The notes under the pieces were generated by a model. The model saw only the letters and a program-made list of their open reading frames with translations. It was not told where the DNA came from and ran no database searches. A stretch of DNA of 64,000 nt, from NCBI GenBank assembly GCA_903918645.1, contig CAIXFH010000192.1:53445-117444 (forward strand), written 5' to 3'. Each line of letters opens with the position of its first letter. The first letter of the stretch is position 1. Shown here one piece after another: positions 27,691 through 37,039 of the stretch. The translations under genes were made by a program, and so were the position numbers. The stretch is from an uncultured Actinomycetes bacterium. Lineage in GTDB: Bacteria; Actinomycetota; Actinomycetes; S36-B12; CAIYMF01.

Positions 27691-29805
27691 GTGAGCCAGC
27701 TCCCCTCGATAGTCACTAACACCTGGGCACAGACATCCATCGATTGCGCACCTGATGCGCTGATCATGGTCGCGCCGGACTTATCGCTCGTGTGGGCCAA
27801 TGAAGCCGCTGAGCAGCTACTGGGCTGGCCACGTGGTGAGCGACTGCAACGCAGCATCGTCGATCTGCTTCATCCTGAGGACCTCACCCTGGCTGGTCTT
27901 GCCTTTGGCACCGTGCAGGACAAGGAGATGGGGGCGCCGCTCGAACTTCGCGTGGCTACTCCGCGGGGATGGGTGCTGGTGGAAATCGTTGGCCGCTGGG
28001 CAAAGCACCTGGGCGAGCACGGCATGCTCGTTGCCTCACTTCGCGACCTCACCCAGCGTCGACGTTGGGACTTGGCGACTCGTGACGACGAGCAACTTCG
28101 TCGCCTCGTCGATCACGCAGACTCTGTCACGATCCTGGTGGGTGTGGATGGCTGCGTGATGTCGCATTCGCCAGCGCTAACAAGGCAACTCGGGCACGAT
28201 CCTGAAGTCGTCCAAGGTGGGGCGGTCGCGGATCTTGTCGTCGCCCACGATCGCGCTGCACTAACCGCGCTGTTGGACGGGATGCTCAGCCGTCACAGTG
28301 ATGGCATGGTCCATCGACAGACGATCGAACTCGGGCTCATCTCCACTCGTCGGCCTGATCCGGTGCCGTACGAACTCACGATCGTCGATCTGCACTCTGA
28401 TCCGATCGTGGGGGGCTTTGTCATCACCGCGCATGATCTGAGTCGATTGCGCGTAGCGCAGCGCGCGCTTGAGCACCAAGCCCTGCACGATGAATTGACT
28501 GACCTGCCGAATCGTCGCATGTTGATGCGACAACTCCAGACTTGGCTGGGCGAGGGCCGATGCGTGGCACTGGCCTTCCTCGACATTGATCGATTCAAGC
28601 CAGTAAACGATCTGTTCGGCCACGAGGCCGGCGATACCGTCTTGCGGGCTCTCGCTGATCGACTACTGGACGGCGCGGCTCGCTTTCGCGGCGCGATAGT
28701 CGCTCGACATGGTGGCGACGAGTTCGTTGTTGCGACCTGTGTCGACGAAGATACGGCGCCAATGTCGGCGGCGCTGTTGGCCGGACTGCTTGGCGATGCA
28801 CTTCGGTTGCCGATCCGACTTCCGGTAGGTCCACTGCAGTTATCAGCCAGTGTGGGAGCTGCTACCTCCCTGGAACTAAATGACGCTGAGGCGCTGATCG
28901 CTGCCGCCGATGCGCAGATGTATGTGCACAAGAGAGCTAGCCGTGGTGCGCCCACCCTCGACTCGACAGTCGATACCCGACGGGAGTTAGCTGAGGAACT
29001 CGTCGGGGCGGTCGCTCGTGGCGAGATTGTTGTTTACTACCAACCGATCGTGGATCTGCGTACCCGCGAGATCGAGGGGGTCGAAGCCCTCGTGCGTTGG
29101 CAACATCCCAAGCGTGGGCTGCTCGCGCCGGCTGCCTTCCTATCGATCGCGCAGGACATTGGCCTTGATCGGGAGATCGATCTGTTCGTTCTGGAAACCG
29201 CCTGCCGGGCGGTGGCCGAACGGATTCGCGACAGTGATCAGCACCTGAAATTAACGGTCAACATCTCGGCAGATCATCTCGCTGATGTCGATGTCCCGAC
29301 CACCGTGGCGCGTGTGCTCGACAAGTCCGGGTTACCAGCGCACCTGCTCTGGCTCGAGATCACCGAGCATGCGGTTCTCCAGCAACCATCCCACGGGCCT
29401 GACACCACTGTGCTGGCTGCATTCGACAAGCTCAATCGGCTAGGTGTCCGGCTTGCGATCGATGATTTCGGCACCGGCTTCTCCTCACTCGCCTCTCTGG
29501 TGAGCTACCCAATCAACATGGTGAAGATCGATCGCTCCTTCGTCGAAGGCGTCGAAAGTGAACAGCGCAGCGCCGCGATGGTCGAAGCTTTGCTTGCCCT
29601 CTCCCACCGGCTCGACATCACAGCGGTGGCCGAAGGTGTTGAGCGAGAAGAGCAAGTTGACGAACTCATTGAGCTTGGCTGCCGGCTTGGGCAGGGTTTC
29701 TTGCTCGGACGGCCAAGCCCGCAACTGCCTGGCGCCCTCGTTCGTTCTCCGCTGGGGCCAAATTCTTCGGGCAGGTATTTTCCAGGCTCAACGAAGGCGT
29801 CTTGA
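27691..29805 (+). CDS. PAS-PAS-GGDEF-EAL cyclic-di-GMP signalling protein
   Basis: A 704-residue protein with no transmembrane helices. Residues about 15-120 form a first PAS domain (CAPDALIMVAPDLSLVWANEAAEQLLGW), about 130-255 a second PAS-like domain. The GGDEF domain follows, with FLDIDRFKPVNDLFGHEAGD and an intact RHGGDEFVVA near residue 339. The EAL domain begins near 450 with VVYYQPIVDLRTREIEGVEALVRW and has DDFGTGFSSLASL. Both catalytic motifs appear intact, so it could make and hydrolyse c-di-GMP, with the PAS domains sensing an unknown signal. Start GTG 27691 has GAAGG close upstream. It stands alone on the plus strand, divergent from trmB. Confidence 0.94.
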   Translation: MSQLPSIVTNTWAQTSIDCAPDALIMVAPDLSLVWANEAAEQLLGWPRGERLQRSIVDLLHPEDLTLAGLAFGTVQDKEMGAPLELRVATPRGWVLVEIVGRWAKHLGEHGMLVASLRDLTQRRRWDLATRDDEQLRRLVDHADSVTILVGVDGCVMSHSPALTRQLGHDPEVVQGGAVADLVVAHDRAALTALLDGMLSRHSDGMVHRQTIELGLISTRRPDPVPYELTIVDLHSDPIVGGFVITAHDLSRLRVAQRALEHQALHDELTDLPNRRMLMRQLQTWLGEGRCVALAFLDIDRFKPVNDLFGHEAGDTVLRALADRLLDGAARFRGAIVARHGGDEFVVATCVDEDTAPMSAALLAGLLGDALRLPIRLPVGPLQLSASVGAATSLELNDAEALIAAADAQMYVHKRASRGAPTLDSTVDTRRELAEELVGAVARGEIVVYYQPIVDLRTREIEGVEALVRWQHPKRGLLAPAAFLSIAQDIGLDREIDLFVLETACRAVAERIRDSDQHLKLTVNISADHLADVDVPTTVARVLDKSGLPAHLLWLEITEHAVLQQPSHGPDTTVLAAFDKLNRLGVRLAIDDFGTGFSSLASLVSYPINMVKIDRSFVEGVESEQRSAAMVEALLALSHRLDITAVAEGVEREEQVDELIELGCRLGQGFLLGRPSPQLPGALVRSPLGPNSSGRYFPGSTKAS

Positions 29806-29895
29806 GCCTGCTGCTGCCGGGGGAGGTTGAGGCTGAGGGTCGGCATATGCACGTTGGTTGTTGACGCTCTCCCATGTGTCTGGTTCACTCCGGTC

Positions 29896-31587
29896 ATGGT
29901 GAGTATGCAGACTTCGTCCGGTCCGTCCGACGCGCAGCACGGCCTGGTCTCTCGCCGATCTGTGCTGCGCGCTGCATTGCTGTCGTCGGCGTTCATCGCC
30001 GCCCCTGCGCTCCTGGCGGCGTGTGCACCACCAACCACCACCGTGGCCACTAACAAAATCTTCCGGGTGGGTTGGAAGTCCGACATTGACACCCTCAACC
30101 CGCTTACGACCGTCACTACCGAGGCGGTCGAGGTTCAGTCGCTGATCTACGACACCTTGATGGCATACGGCCTTGACCTCAAGCCTGAGCCCTCGTTGGC
30201 TGCGTCCACCGTGGCCGCCGGTGCGACGATCACCTACACCCTCAGGGACGGCGTTACCTGGCACGACGGCACGGCTTTTACCTCCGATGACGTTGTCTAC
30301 ACATTCGACTTGATCGCCAAGAACTCGCTTGGGGTGAATGCGCAGTACTTCAGTGACTATGTTTCTGCGGCCGCCCCGGATGCCAAGACGGTCGTCGTCA
30401 CGTTCAAGCGCCCCCAGGCTTTTGACCCGGGCCTAGTGGTGCCGATCATGCCCAAGCACATTTGGTCCAGCCAGAGCGTCGACCAGATCCAAAAGGCGGC
30501 GAACGACAAGCCGATCGGCACTGGGCCGTTCACGTTCAAGGAGCGCAAGCAAGGTCAGTCGGTCAGTGTCACGCGCAATGAGAAGTGGTGGGGCGACAAG
30601 CCAGCCGCTGCTGGAGCAAGCTGGACTGTCTACACCAACGATGACCTGATGGCGCAAGCGCTCAAAAACGGTGAGATCGACATCATTCCGCAGGTGCCCC
30701 CCACCGTCTTCACCGGTTTGCAAGGTGAAACGACCCTTACCTCTGAGTCGTTGGATTCTTTCTCCTTCCATCACATCGGCATCAATCTTTCACAGGTTCC
30801 AGGGTCCAAGGGCAACCCGCTGCTGCTCGACAAGGGCGTGCGTCAAGCTTTGGGTTATGCCCTGGACCGCAAGCAGATCGCCGAGATCGCCTATGCCGGT
30901 TTCGCCTCGCCTGGTGGCTCGATTCTGACGCCTTCACTCGGTGACTTCTACTACGAACCCACCGGTGACGCTGTGATCGACAACAACCCCGAGAAGGCCA
31001 ACGCACTTCTTGATGCTGCCGGATACACGGCCAAGGACGGCGACGGCATCCGTCAGACCAAGGACGGCAAGCCCCTTGCGTTCCGGATCATCGCGATCTC
31101 GACTACGTCCACCGACGTTCGTACCGCGCAGTTGTTCCAGGCCACCGCAGCGAAGGTCGGAATCAAACTCGACTTCGCCACGGTCGACTCCGACACCATG
31201 GCCAGCACGGTCTACAACGTTGAGGCCCCCGACTGGGACATCTTTGTCTGGGGTTGGGACTCTGGCGTGAATGATCCCTGCTACTTGCTGGGTGTGCCAT
31301 TGACCAGTCAGATCGGTGGCAACAACGACGTCTTCTATTCCAACCCCGCTTACGACGCGCTCTATGACCAGCAGGCGACTGAACTCGATCACGCCAAGCG
31401 AGTTGCGATTGTCATGCAGATGCAGCAGATGTTCTACGAAGACTGCGGGTATCTCGTGGCCGTGTACATCAAGAAGCTGCAGTCGTACGGCAACGCTGGC
31501 TGGGCCAATCTCACTGCCGTTCCCGGTGGCATCATCTTCAACTTCACTCGGGACAACTACCTCAAGGCAACTCCCGCTGGCTCCTAG
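29896..31587 (+). CDS. ABC transporter substrate-binding lipoprotein, family 5, system 2
   Basis: A roughly 563-residue binding protein. The N-terminus has a twin-arginine-like SRRSVLRAALLSSAF stretch followed by a lipobox (LLAAC), so it should be exported, possibly by Tat, and lipid-anchored. The mature part shows family-5 features: WKSDIDTLNPLTTVTTEAVEVQSLIYDTLM, TYTLRDGVTWHDGTAFTSDDVVYTFDL and RQALGYALDRKQIAEIAY. Candidate starts are ATG 29896, GTG 29899 and ATG 29905; none has a strong ribosome-binding site. It heads a five-gene plus-strand operon and differs from the other two binding proteins in this window in being a lipoprotein without a C-terminal helix. Confidence 0.92.
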   Translation: MVSMQTSSGPSDAQHGLVSRRSVLRAALLSSAFIAAPALLAACAPPTTTVATNKIFRVGWKSDIDTLNPLTTVTTEAVEVQSLIYDTLMAYGLDLKPEPSLAASTVAAGATITYTLRDGVTWHDGTAFTSDDVVYTFDLIAKNSLGVNAQYFSDYVSAAAPDAKTVVVTFKRPQAFDPGLVVPIMPKHIWSSQSVDQIQKAANDKPIGTGPFTFKERKQGQSVSVTRNEKWWGDKPAAAGASWTVYTNDDLMAQALKNGEIDIIPQVPPTVFTGLQGETTLTSESLDSFSFHHIGINLSQVPGSKGNPLLLDKGVRQALGYALDRKQIAEIAYAGFASPGGSILTPSLGDFYYEPTGDAVIDNNPEKANALLDAAGYTAKDGDGIRQTKDGKPLAFRIIAISTTSTDVRTAQLFQATAAKVGIKLDFATVDSDTMASTVYNVEAPDWDIFVWGWDSGVNDPCYLLGVPLTSQIGGNNDVFYSNPAYDALYDQQATELDHAKRVAIVMQMQQMFYEDCGYLVAVYIKKLQSYGNAGWANLTAVPGGIIFNFTRDNYLKATPAGS

Positions 31588-31595
31588 CTTCGACC

Positions 31596-32564
31596 ATGCC
31601 TCCGTTACTTCGTCGAGTCCTAGTTCTGTGTGCGTCGATCTTTGCCGTCCTCACGTTCAACTTCTTCCTCTTTCACATCATTCCTGGCGATCCGATCCGG
31701 CTGATCGCACGTTCTCAGCGCTTGGACCCTGAGGCAGTCGCGCGGTTGCGGACCACCTACGGACTCGATGGATCGCTGCCAGAGCAGTACGGAAAGTACT
31801 TGTCGAATCTGGCTCACGGCGACCTCGGATATTCATTCTCGCTGCACGAGAACGTTGCCGACATCGTCGGCCGTGCGCTTCTCAACACGTTGATTTTGCT
31901 GACGGTATCGACCTTGATAGTCGTCATCGTGGGGATCGCAATTGGCGTTTTCGCGGGCTCGCGGCAGGGCACCCGCAGCGATTCGACCACGGTGGTCACC
32001 TCACTCGTCTTTTGGAGCCTGCCGACATTCTGGGTCGGGATGCTCCTGGTCTTCATCTTCGGAGTATGGATCGGTGGTCTGCCGATTTCGGGGATAACCA
32101 CCCCGAATGCCGTGTACGGCAACTGGTTTCAGTACATCTCGGATATCGGACGTCATCTGATACTGCCGACTTTGACTCTGGCCATCGTTGACATCGCGTT
32201 CTTCGTCATCATCACCAGAACGTCATTGCTCGAAGTGATGGGTGAGGACTACATGCTCACCGCACGAGGCAAAGGGCTGTCTCGGCGCACGATGGTGTGG
32301 AAGCACGCAACACGCAATGCGCTGCTGCCTGTGGTGACTGCTTCCGTGCTCTACATCAGTGCACTCGTGGCAGGTGCAATTCAGGTGGAGGTTGTCTTCT
32401 CTTGGCCCGGGATGGGCTTGCTCATGTACAACTCGGTGATGGCCCGCGATTACCCGACTCTGGAAGCCTGCTTCCTACTGACCTCGGTCGCGGTGCTGGT
32501 GGCCAACTTCTGTGCCGACCTGATCTATCGACGTCTCGATCCGCGAGTGACGGTGGGAACATGA
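31596..32564 (+). CDS. Oligopeptide/dipeptide ABC transporter permease (OppB/DppB type), system 2
   Basis: A 322-residue permease with the N-terminal FNFFLFHIIPGDPIRLIARSQRLD motif, six predicted helices and the EAA loop TARGKGLSRRTMVWKHATRNALLPVV. It starts 8 bases after the binding-protein stop and overlaps the OppC-type gene by four bases (ATGA). Channel subunit for peptide or similar solute uptake. Confidence 0.95.
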   Translation: MPPLLRRVLVLCASIFAVLTFNFFLFHIIPGDPIRLIARSQRLDPEAVARLRTTYGLDGSLPEQYGKYLSNLAHGDLGYSFSLHENVADIVGRALLNTLILLTVSTLIVVIVGIAIGVFAGSRQGTRSDSTTVVTSLVFWSLPTFWVGMLLVFIFGVWIGGLPISGITTPNAVYGNWFQYISDIGRHLILPTLTLAIVDIAFFVIITRTSLLEVMGEDYMLTARGKGLSRRTMVWKHATRNALLPVVTASVLYISALVAGAIQVEVVFSWPGMGLLMYNSVMARDYPTLEACFLLTSVAVLVANFCADLIYRRLDPRVTVGT

Positions 32565-33463
32565 CCTTCGATTTAGGAGCCATCGATGGCGGCGCGGTTG
32601 CAGCCCCGCCGCGGCGCACGTCGAATCTGCGGTTGCTCTGGCGCGATCGCCTGGGACGAACCGGGCTCATCCTGCTTGCGATCTCGGCGCTGATGGCGAT
32701 CCTCGGACCGATTGTGTTCCCTTTCGACCCTGCGCAGGTGGGTGCTAACTCGGCGTCGATCTTGCAGCCGCCCTCGTTGACCTACTGGCTCGGCACTGAC
32801 GAACTAGGTCGAGACGTATTCAGTGAGTTCTTGGCTGGTGCTCGGATCTCGCTGTTCGTCGGACTTATGGCGACGTTGATCTCGACCATCATCGGCGCAG
32901 GTGTGGGGGTTATCTCTGGCTACTTCATGGGCCCGGTCGACGGTGGCCTGATGAGCATGACCGACTTTTTTCTGGTGGTTCCGGCCCTGCCGCTCATGAT
33001 TGCCCTCGGCGCGATCTTCGGGCAAAACCTGCTCATCATCATCTTGGTGATTGGATTCCTGTCGTGGCCCCGCACGGCGCGCATCGTGCGTTCGCAAACT
33101 CTTTCGTTGCGTCAACGACAGTACGTTGCACGCGCAAAATCGTTGGGCGCCAGCGACTTTCGGATCATCCGCAAGAACATTGCGCCACACGTTATGCAGT
33201 TGATCGTGGCGAACACCATCCTGGTAGTCGCGGGATGCATTCTGGCGGAAGCCACCTTGAGCTTCATTGGGCTAGGCGACCCAGATCGCATCTCGTGGGG
33301 ATCGATGCTGCACTTCGCATTCGTCTCTGGCGCGATCGGCCGAGGCGCTTGGTGGTACTTCCTGCCGCCGGGTCTGGGCATCCTGCTCGTGGTGCTGGCG
33401 TTCACCTTGGTTGGCCATGCATTCGAGCGGATCGACAATCCCAGGTTGAGGGGTTCGGCATGA
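32561..33463 (+). CDS. Oligopeptide/dipeptide ABC transporter permease (OppC/DppC type), system 2
   Basis: A 300-residue permease. The start at ATG 32561 overlaps the OppB stop; the longer upstream frame overlaps oppB extensively and is not coding. Features: OppC N-terminal helix near residue 35, YWLGTDELGRDVFSEFLAGARISLFVG, and EAA loop RAKSLGASDFRIIRKNIAPHVM. The C-terminal PGLGILLVVLAFTLVGHAFERIDNPRL is standard. It overlaps the next ATPase gene by four bases. Confidence 0.95.
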   Translation: MTFDLGAIDGGAVAAPPRRTSNLRLLWRDRLGRTGLILLAISALMAILGPIVFPFDPAQVGANSASILQPPSLTYWLGTDELGRDVFSEFLAGARISLFVGLMATLISTIIGAGVGVISGYFMGPVDGGLMSMTDFFLVVPALPLMIALGAIFGQNLLIIILVIGFLSWPRTARIVRSQTLSLRQRQYVARAKSLGASDFRIIRKNIAPHVMQLIVANTILVVAGCILAEATLSFIGLGDPDRISWGSMLHFAFVSGAIGRGAWWYFLPPGLGILLVVLAFTLVGHAFERIDNPRLRGSA

Positions 33464-34449
33464 GCCTGTTGGAGATCAAGGATCTGCATGTCACTTATGA
33501 CGCGGTCGACGGTGCTGTGCTGGCAGTCGATGGTGTCGATTTCTCCATCGAGCCCGGTGAGTTCGTTGGTCTCGCTGGTGAGTCTGGTTGCGGCAAGACC
33601 ACCATGGCGATGGCCATTCCCAACCTCCTACCGCGCTATGCCCGCATCTCGTCCGGCTCGGTCAGCTTCGACGGGCAAGAACTGAGCTCGATGAGCGAGG
33701 AGCAACTTCGCGCCTACCGTTGGAAGGAGATCTCGGTCGTCTTCCAGGGAGCACTCAATGCGCTGAATCCGGTACAGACAGTGGGTAGCCAGATCTCCGA
33801 ACCCATTCGGGCACATGACGATTCGGTGTCCGAGAAGCAGGCCAAGGACCGCGCTGACGAACTGCTTGAGGCGGTGGGTATCCCGGCACGTCGAGCCGCT
33901 GATTTCCCCCATCAGTTCTCGGGCGGTATGCGTCAGCGCGTGATGATCGCCATGGCGCTTGCCTGCCGGCCCAGGCTGGTGATCGCGGATGAGCCGATCA
34001 CTGCCCTTGATGTGATGACCCAGGCGCAGATCATCGATCTCTTGCGCACACTCAGTGAGCGTTACAACTTGGCGATGCTGCTCATCTCGCATGACCTGTC
34101 AGTGCTGGCACAAACGTGTGACCGGGTAGCGGTTATGTACGCGGGCAAGATGGTTGAGTCGGGTCCGGCCACCGATGTCTTTGGGCCGCCCGCGCTCGGA
34201 CTTGGTGCTCAGCACCCGTACACGCAGCGACTCCTGCGCGCGTATCCCAACATCCAGCACGAGCGTCGCTTCATCGACGGGATCCCCGGAACCCCTCCTG
34301 ACCTGTCGCAAAGTCAATCTGGCTGCCGGTTCGCACCTCGATGCGATGTGGCGCTCGACATCTGCGCCAGCACTGAGCCCGAACTTCTCGTCGTGGGCAA
34401 GAACCATCGAGCGGCATGTCACCTGCTCGGGCAATCTGGCGGGGGGTGA
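33460..34449 (+). CDS. Oligopeptide/dipeptide ABC transporter ATP-binding subunit (OppD/DppD type), system 2
   Basis: A 329-residue ATPase starting at ATG 33460, four bases inside the OppC gene. Walker [17 protein letters not shown]-loop [15 protein letters not shown], signature [15 protein letters not shown], Walker [13 protein letters not shown], and the C-terminal [16 protein letters not shown]ys motif of peptide ATPases. Pairs with the next gene as the transporter motor. Confidence 0.95.
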   Translation: MSLLEIKDLHVTYDAVDGAVLAVDGVDFSIEPGEFVGLAGESGCGKTTMAMAIPNLLPRYARISSGSVSFDGQELSSMSEEQLRAYRWKEISVVFQGALNALNPVQTVGSQISEPIRAHDDSVSEKQAKDRADELLEAVGIPARRAADFPHQFSGGMRQRVMIAMALACRPRLVIADEPITALDVMTQAQIIDLLRTLSERYNLAMLLISHDLSVLAQTCDRVAVMYAGKMVESGPATDVFGPPALGLGAQHPYTQRLLRAYPNIQHERRFIDGIPGTPPDLSQSQSGCRFAPRCDVALDICASTEPELLVVGKNHRAACHLLGQSGGG

Positions 34450-34458
34450 GCTGTCATC

Positions 34459-35514
34459 GTGAGCGACCAATCTGATGACGCGCGCGCGCCGACACCGGTG
34501 CTGTCGATTGAAGGGCTGGAAGTGCAGTACCGCACCCGGTCAGCCGATGGGCGTACGAAGCTGCTGGCGCGGGCCGTGGATGGTGTCGATCTGGTGCTCT
34601 ACCCCGGCGAGACCTTGGCGATCGTGGGCGAGTCGGGGAGTGGCAAGACATCGATTGCGAATGCCGTGATGCGCCTGATCGAATCCTCGTCGGGCCGGAT
34701 CATGTTCGAGGGCATCGATCTTGTTCCATTGCGCGGCAAGGCATTGCGAGATGTGCGGCCACGCTTACAGATGATTTTTCAGGACCCGTTCGAGTCACTC
34801 GACCCAAGGCTCACTGTGCTGGACACTGTGCTTGAGCCGCTGCTCATCAACGGGATCGGTGAATCTGCCGATGAGCGTCGCGCCTTGGCATATGCCGCGC
34901 TTGAGAGCGCCGGCCTGACCCCGGCGGAGCGAATCGGTAAGAGGTATACCTACGAACTTTCGGGTGGCCAACGACAGCGGGTGGCTATTGCGGCCGCCAT
35001 GATTCTGCAGCCTGCTGTTGTGGTGGCGGACGAGCCAGTATCGATGCTCGATGTGTCATTGCGTGCGGGCATTTTGCGGCTGATGGCCGATCTGCGTGAT
35101 CGTCTCGGGGTGGCGTATCTGTTTATCACCCACGACCTGTCCCTTGCCTGGATGTTCGCCGATCGGATTGCCGTGGTGTATCTAGGGCGGGTCATCGAAG
35201 AGGGTTCGCCAGTGGATCTCATCGGCTCTCCTCGCCATCCATACACTCGGGCGCTGGTGTCGGTGATCCCAGTTCCCGAGCGCGCGCAGGCAAGTGACCG
35301 CACCGTCTTGACTGGCGAGATTCCCAATCCCACTGCTATCCCGAGTGGGTGCCGATTCCACCCTCGCTGCCCGCTCTATCGCGATCTCGGTGAGCCGGCC
35401 CGATGTGTTTCGCAGGACCCCGCGCTCACACTTCTGCAGATCGGCTCGTCGACTCCGCATCGGGTCGCATGTCATTTCACATCGGCTGAGGAAAGCGAAG
35501 CTGGCTCGACATAG
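34459..35514 (+). CDS. Oligopeptide/dipeptide ABC transporter ATP-binding subunit (OppF/DppF type), system 2
   Basis: A 351-residue ATPase with GTG start at 34459. Walker A GESGSGKTSIANAVM, Q-loop FQDPFESLDPRLTV, signature LSGGQRQRVAIAAAM, Walker B VVVADEPVSMLD, and C-terminal SGCRFHPRCPLYRDLG followed by a Cys. Last gene of the second transporter operon; it converges on the FGGY kinase with only 7 bases between the stops. Confidence 0.95.
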   Translation: MSDQSDDARAPTPVLSIEGLEVQYRTRSADGRTKLLARAVDGVDLVLYPGETLAIVGESGSGKTSIANAVMRLIESSSGRIMFEGIDLVPLRGKALRDVRPRLQMIFQDPFESLDPRLTVLDTVLEPLLINGIGESADERRALAYAALESAGLTPAERIGKRYTYELSGGQRQRVAIAAAMILQPAVVVADEPVSMLDVSLRAGILRLMADLRDRLGVAYLFITHDLSLAWMFADRIAVVYLGRVIEEGSPVDLIGSPRHPYTRALVSVIPVPERAQASDRTVLTGEIPNPTAIPSGCRFHPRCPLYRDLGEPARCVSQDPALTLLQIGSSTPHRVACHFTSAEESEAGST

Positions 35515-35521
35515 GCCCGAG

Positions 35522-37006
35522 TCAGGGGCTGCGGCGATTTCGCAACCTGCATTGGTCGTGCCTGCTGGCTAGTAGGGCCCATGCCTCGGCCTTGGCTTCA
35601 TCGGGGTGCACCACTTCGCCGTCATCCAGACGGTGCTCAATAGCAACGAGTGCGCCGACCGCCTTCGCGCCTATTGCGGCAGCACCTACAGCGGAGTGGG
35701 GGGCTGCCGGATCGCCGCACTGATGCACCACGCGGCCGGTCGAGTCTGCGAGTTCGCGTAGCAAGTTCGAGTCGATGCCCTGCCCGGCAACGTGGATGTC
35801 ACCGCGACGCGGAGTTATGGCATCAAGGACACTGATGCACCGCCGTGATTCCAGCACGATGCCGTTGCTGAATGCTCGCACAAGCTCACCCGGCCCAGTT
35901 CGCATCGTGAGTTCTTCGACGATGCCCGTGAGCAGCGGGTCCCAGAGCGCGCCTTGTTCGCCGGGTGCGACGTAGGGCAAGAAGACCGGTACGTCGGCCG
36001 AGTGCGGATCGACGTCGCGAGCGAGTTGACTCACCCCTGCGGCACCACCGTCTACTGCGAGCAACTGCGCCAGCCAGGCCAGCCCGGACCCGGTTGCGAG
36101 GAGGTCCATTTCATAGCCGTAACCGGAAAATGCCATTGGTGTCAAGAGATATCGGTGTTGCGGATCGATGCTTGGTGTTGTGCCGAGCCCGATGATCACT
36201 GTGCTTGTGCCGGCTAGGTAGACAACGTCTCCGGGATCTTCCACTCCAAGTCCAAGGACGCCAGCTACTGCGTCAGCAGCCCCTAGCGCTACCGGGATGT
36301 CCCTGGGGAGTCCGAGGGAAGTGGCAGCCGCTCTCGTCAACATCTGCACATGGGTCGACTCGGCCAGCGGGGCAAGTCGAGGCAATTGCCGGCGGACGGC
36401 TCGGTGTGCGAATTCCTCGACCTGGGCATTCCAGGTGCCTGATGCGAGGTCGAAACATCCTGAGCCGGTGGCTGTTGCCGGATCAGTGGCAGGCGATCCG
36501 GTCAGCCACCCGAACAGCCAATCCTTCGCCCCGAGGAGTTGAGTGGCCTGGTTACTGCGCCCGTTGGCCGTCGTGAGGCGCATGGCCATCGGAAGGAGAT
36601 AGCGACCATCGACCCACTGTCCCGTGGTTTGGTAGAGCAGATCGGGACCCACGGTGTCGCGAAGGAGTTCTCCTTCGGCTTCAGCGCGGGAATCTTCCCA
36701 GGTAATCGCAGGGCCGATTGGCGTGCCTTCGTCGTCGGCTAGAACCAAAGTGGGGATCATTGCAGACAGGCCGATCGAGGCCCAGCGGTTTGGTGCCACG
36801 GATGCCGACAACTCGCTCACGACGCTGTGCAGCGCGCGGATCCAATGCGCCGGTTCCTGCTCTGACGCACCGGGTTCCGGCCGCGCGGTCGGGTAGTCGG
36901 CACGTGCGGAAGCCAGGATCACGCCGCCGTGGTCGATCGCGACGCCCTTCAGACCAGAGGTGCCAAGGTCGAGCCCGATGAAGACGTCAGCACCAGGCGT
37001 GGGCAC
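35522..37006 (-). CDS. FGGY family carbohydrate kinase (xylulokinase-like)
   Basis: A 494-residue kinase. N-terminal phosphate-binding GLDLGTSGLKGVAIDHGG, then SIGLSAMIPTLVLADDEGTPIGPAITWEDSRA with the acceptor-site WxD pattern of FGGY kinases, and the C-terminal ATP-binding region GDIHVAGQGIDSNLLRELADSTGR. Closest in feel to xylulokinases, but FGGY members phosphorylate many polyols and ketoses, so the substrate is open. It is the last gene of a minus-strand set with the aminotransferase (34 bases upstream) and the GntR regulator. Confidence 0.85.
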   Translation of the reverse strand: MPTPGADVFIGLDLGTSGLKGVAIDHGGVILASARADYPTARPEPGASEQEPAHWIRALHSVVSELSASVAPNRWASIGLSAMIPTLVLADDEGTPIGPAITWEDSRAEAEGELLRDTVGPDLLYQTTGQWVDGRYLLPMAMRLTTANGRSNQATQLLGAKDWLFGWLTGSPATDPATATGSGCFDLASGTWNAQVEEFAHRAVRRQLPRLAPLAESTHVQMLTRAAATSLGLPRDIPVALGAADAVAGVLGLGVEDPGDVVYLAGTSTVIIGLGTTPSIDPQHRYLLTPMAFSGYGYEMDLLATGSGLAWLAQLLAVDGGAAGVSQLARDVDPHSADVPVFLPYVAPGEQGALWDPLLTGIVEELTMRTGPGELVRAFSNGIVLESRRCISVLDAITPRRGDIHVAGQGIDSNLLRELADSTGRVVHQCGDPAAPHSAVGAAAIGAKAVGALVAIEHRLDDGEVVHPDEAKAEAWALLASRHDQCRLRNRRSP

Positions 37007-37039
37007 CGATTCAGCTCCTCAACTACGCGTAACTGGACC

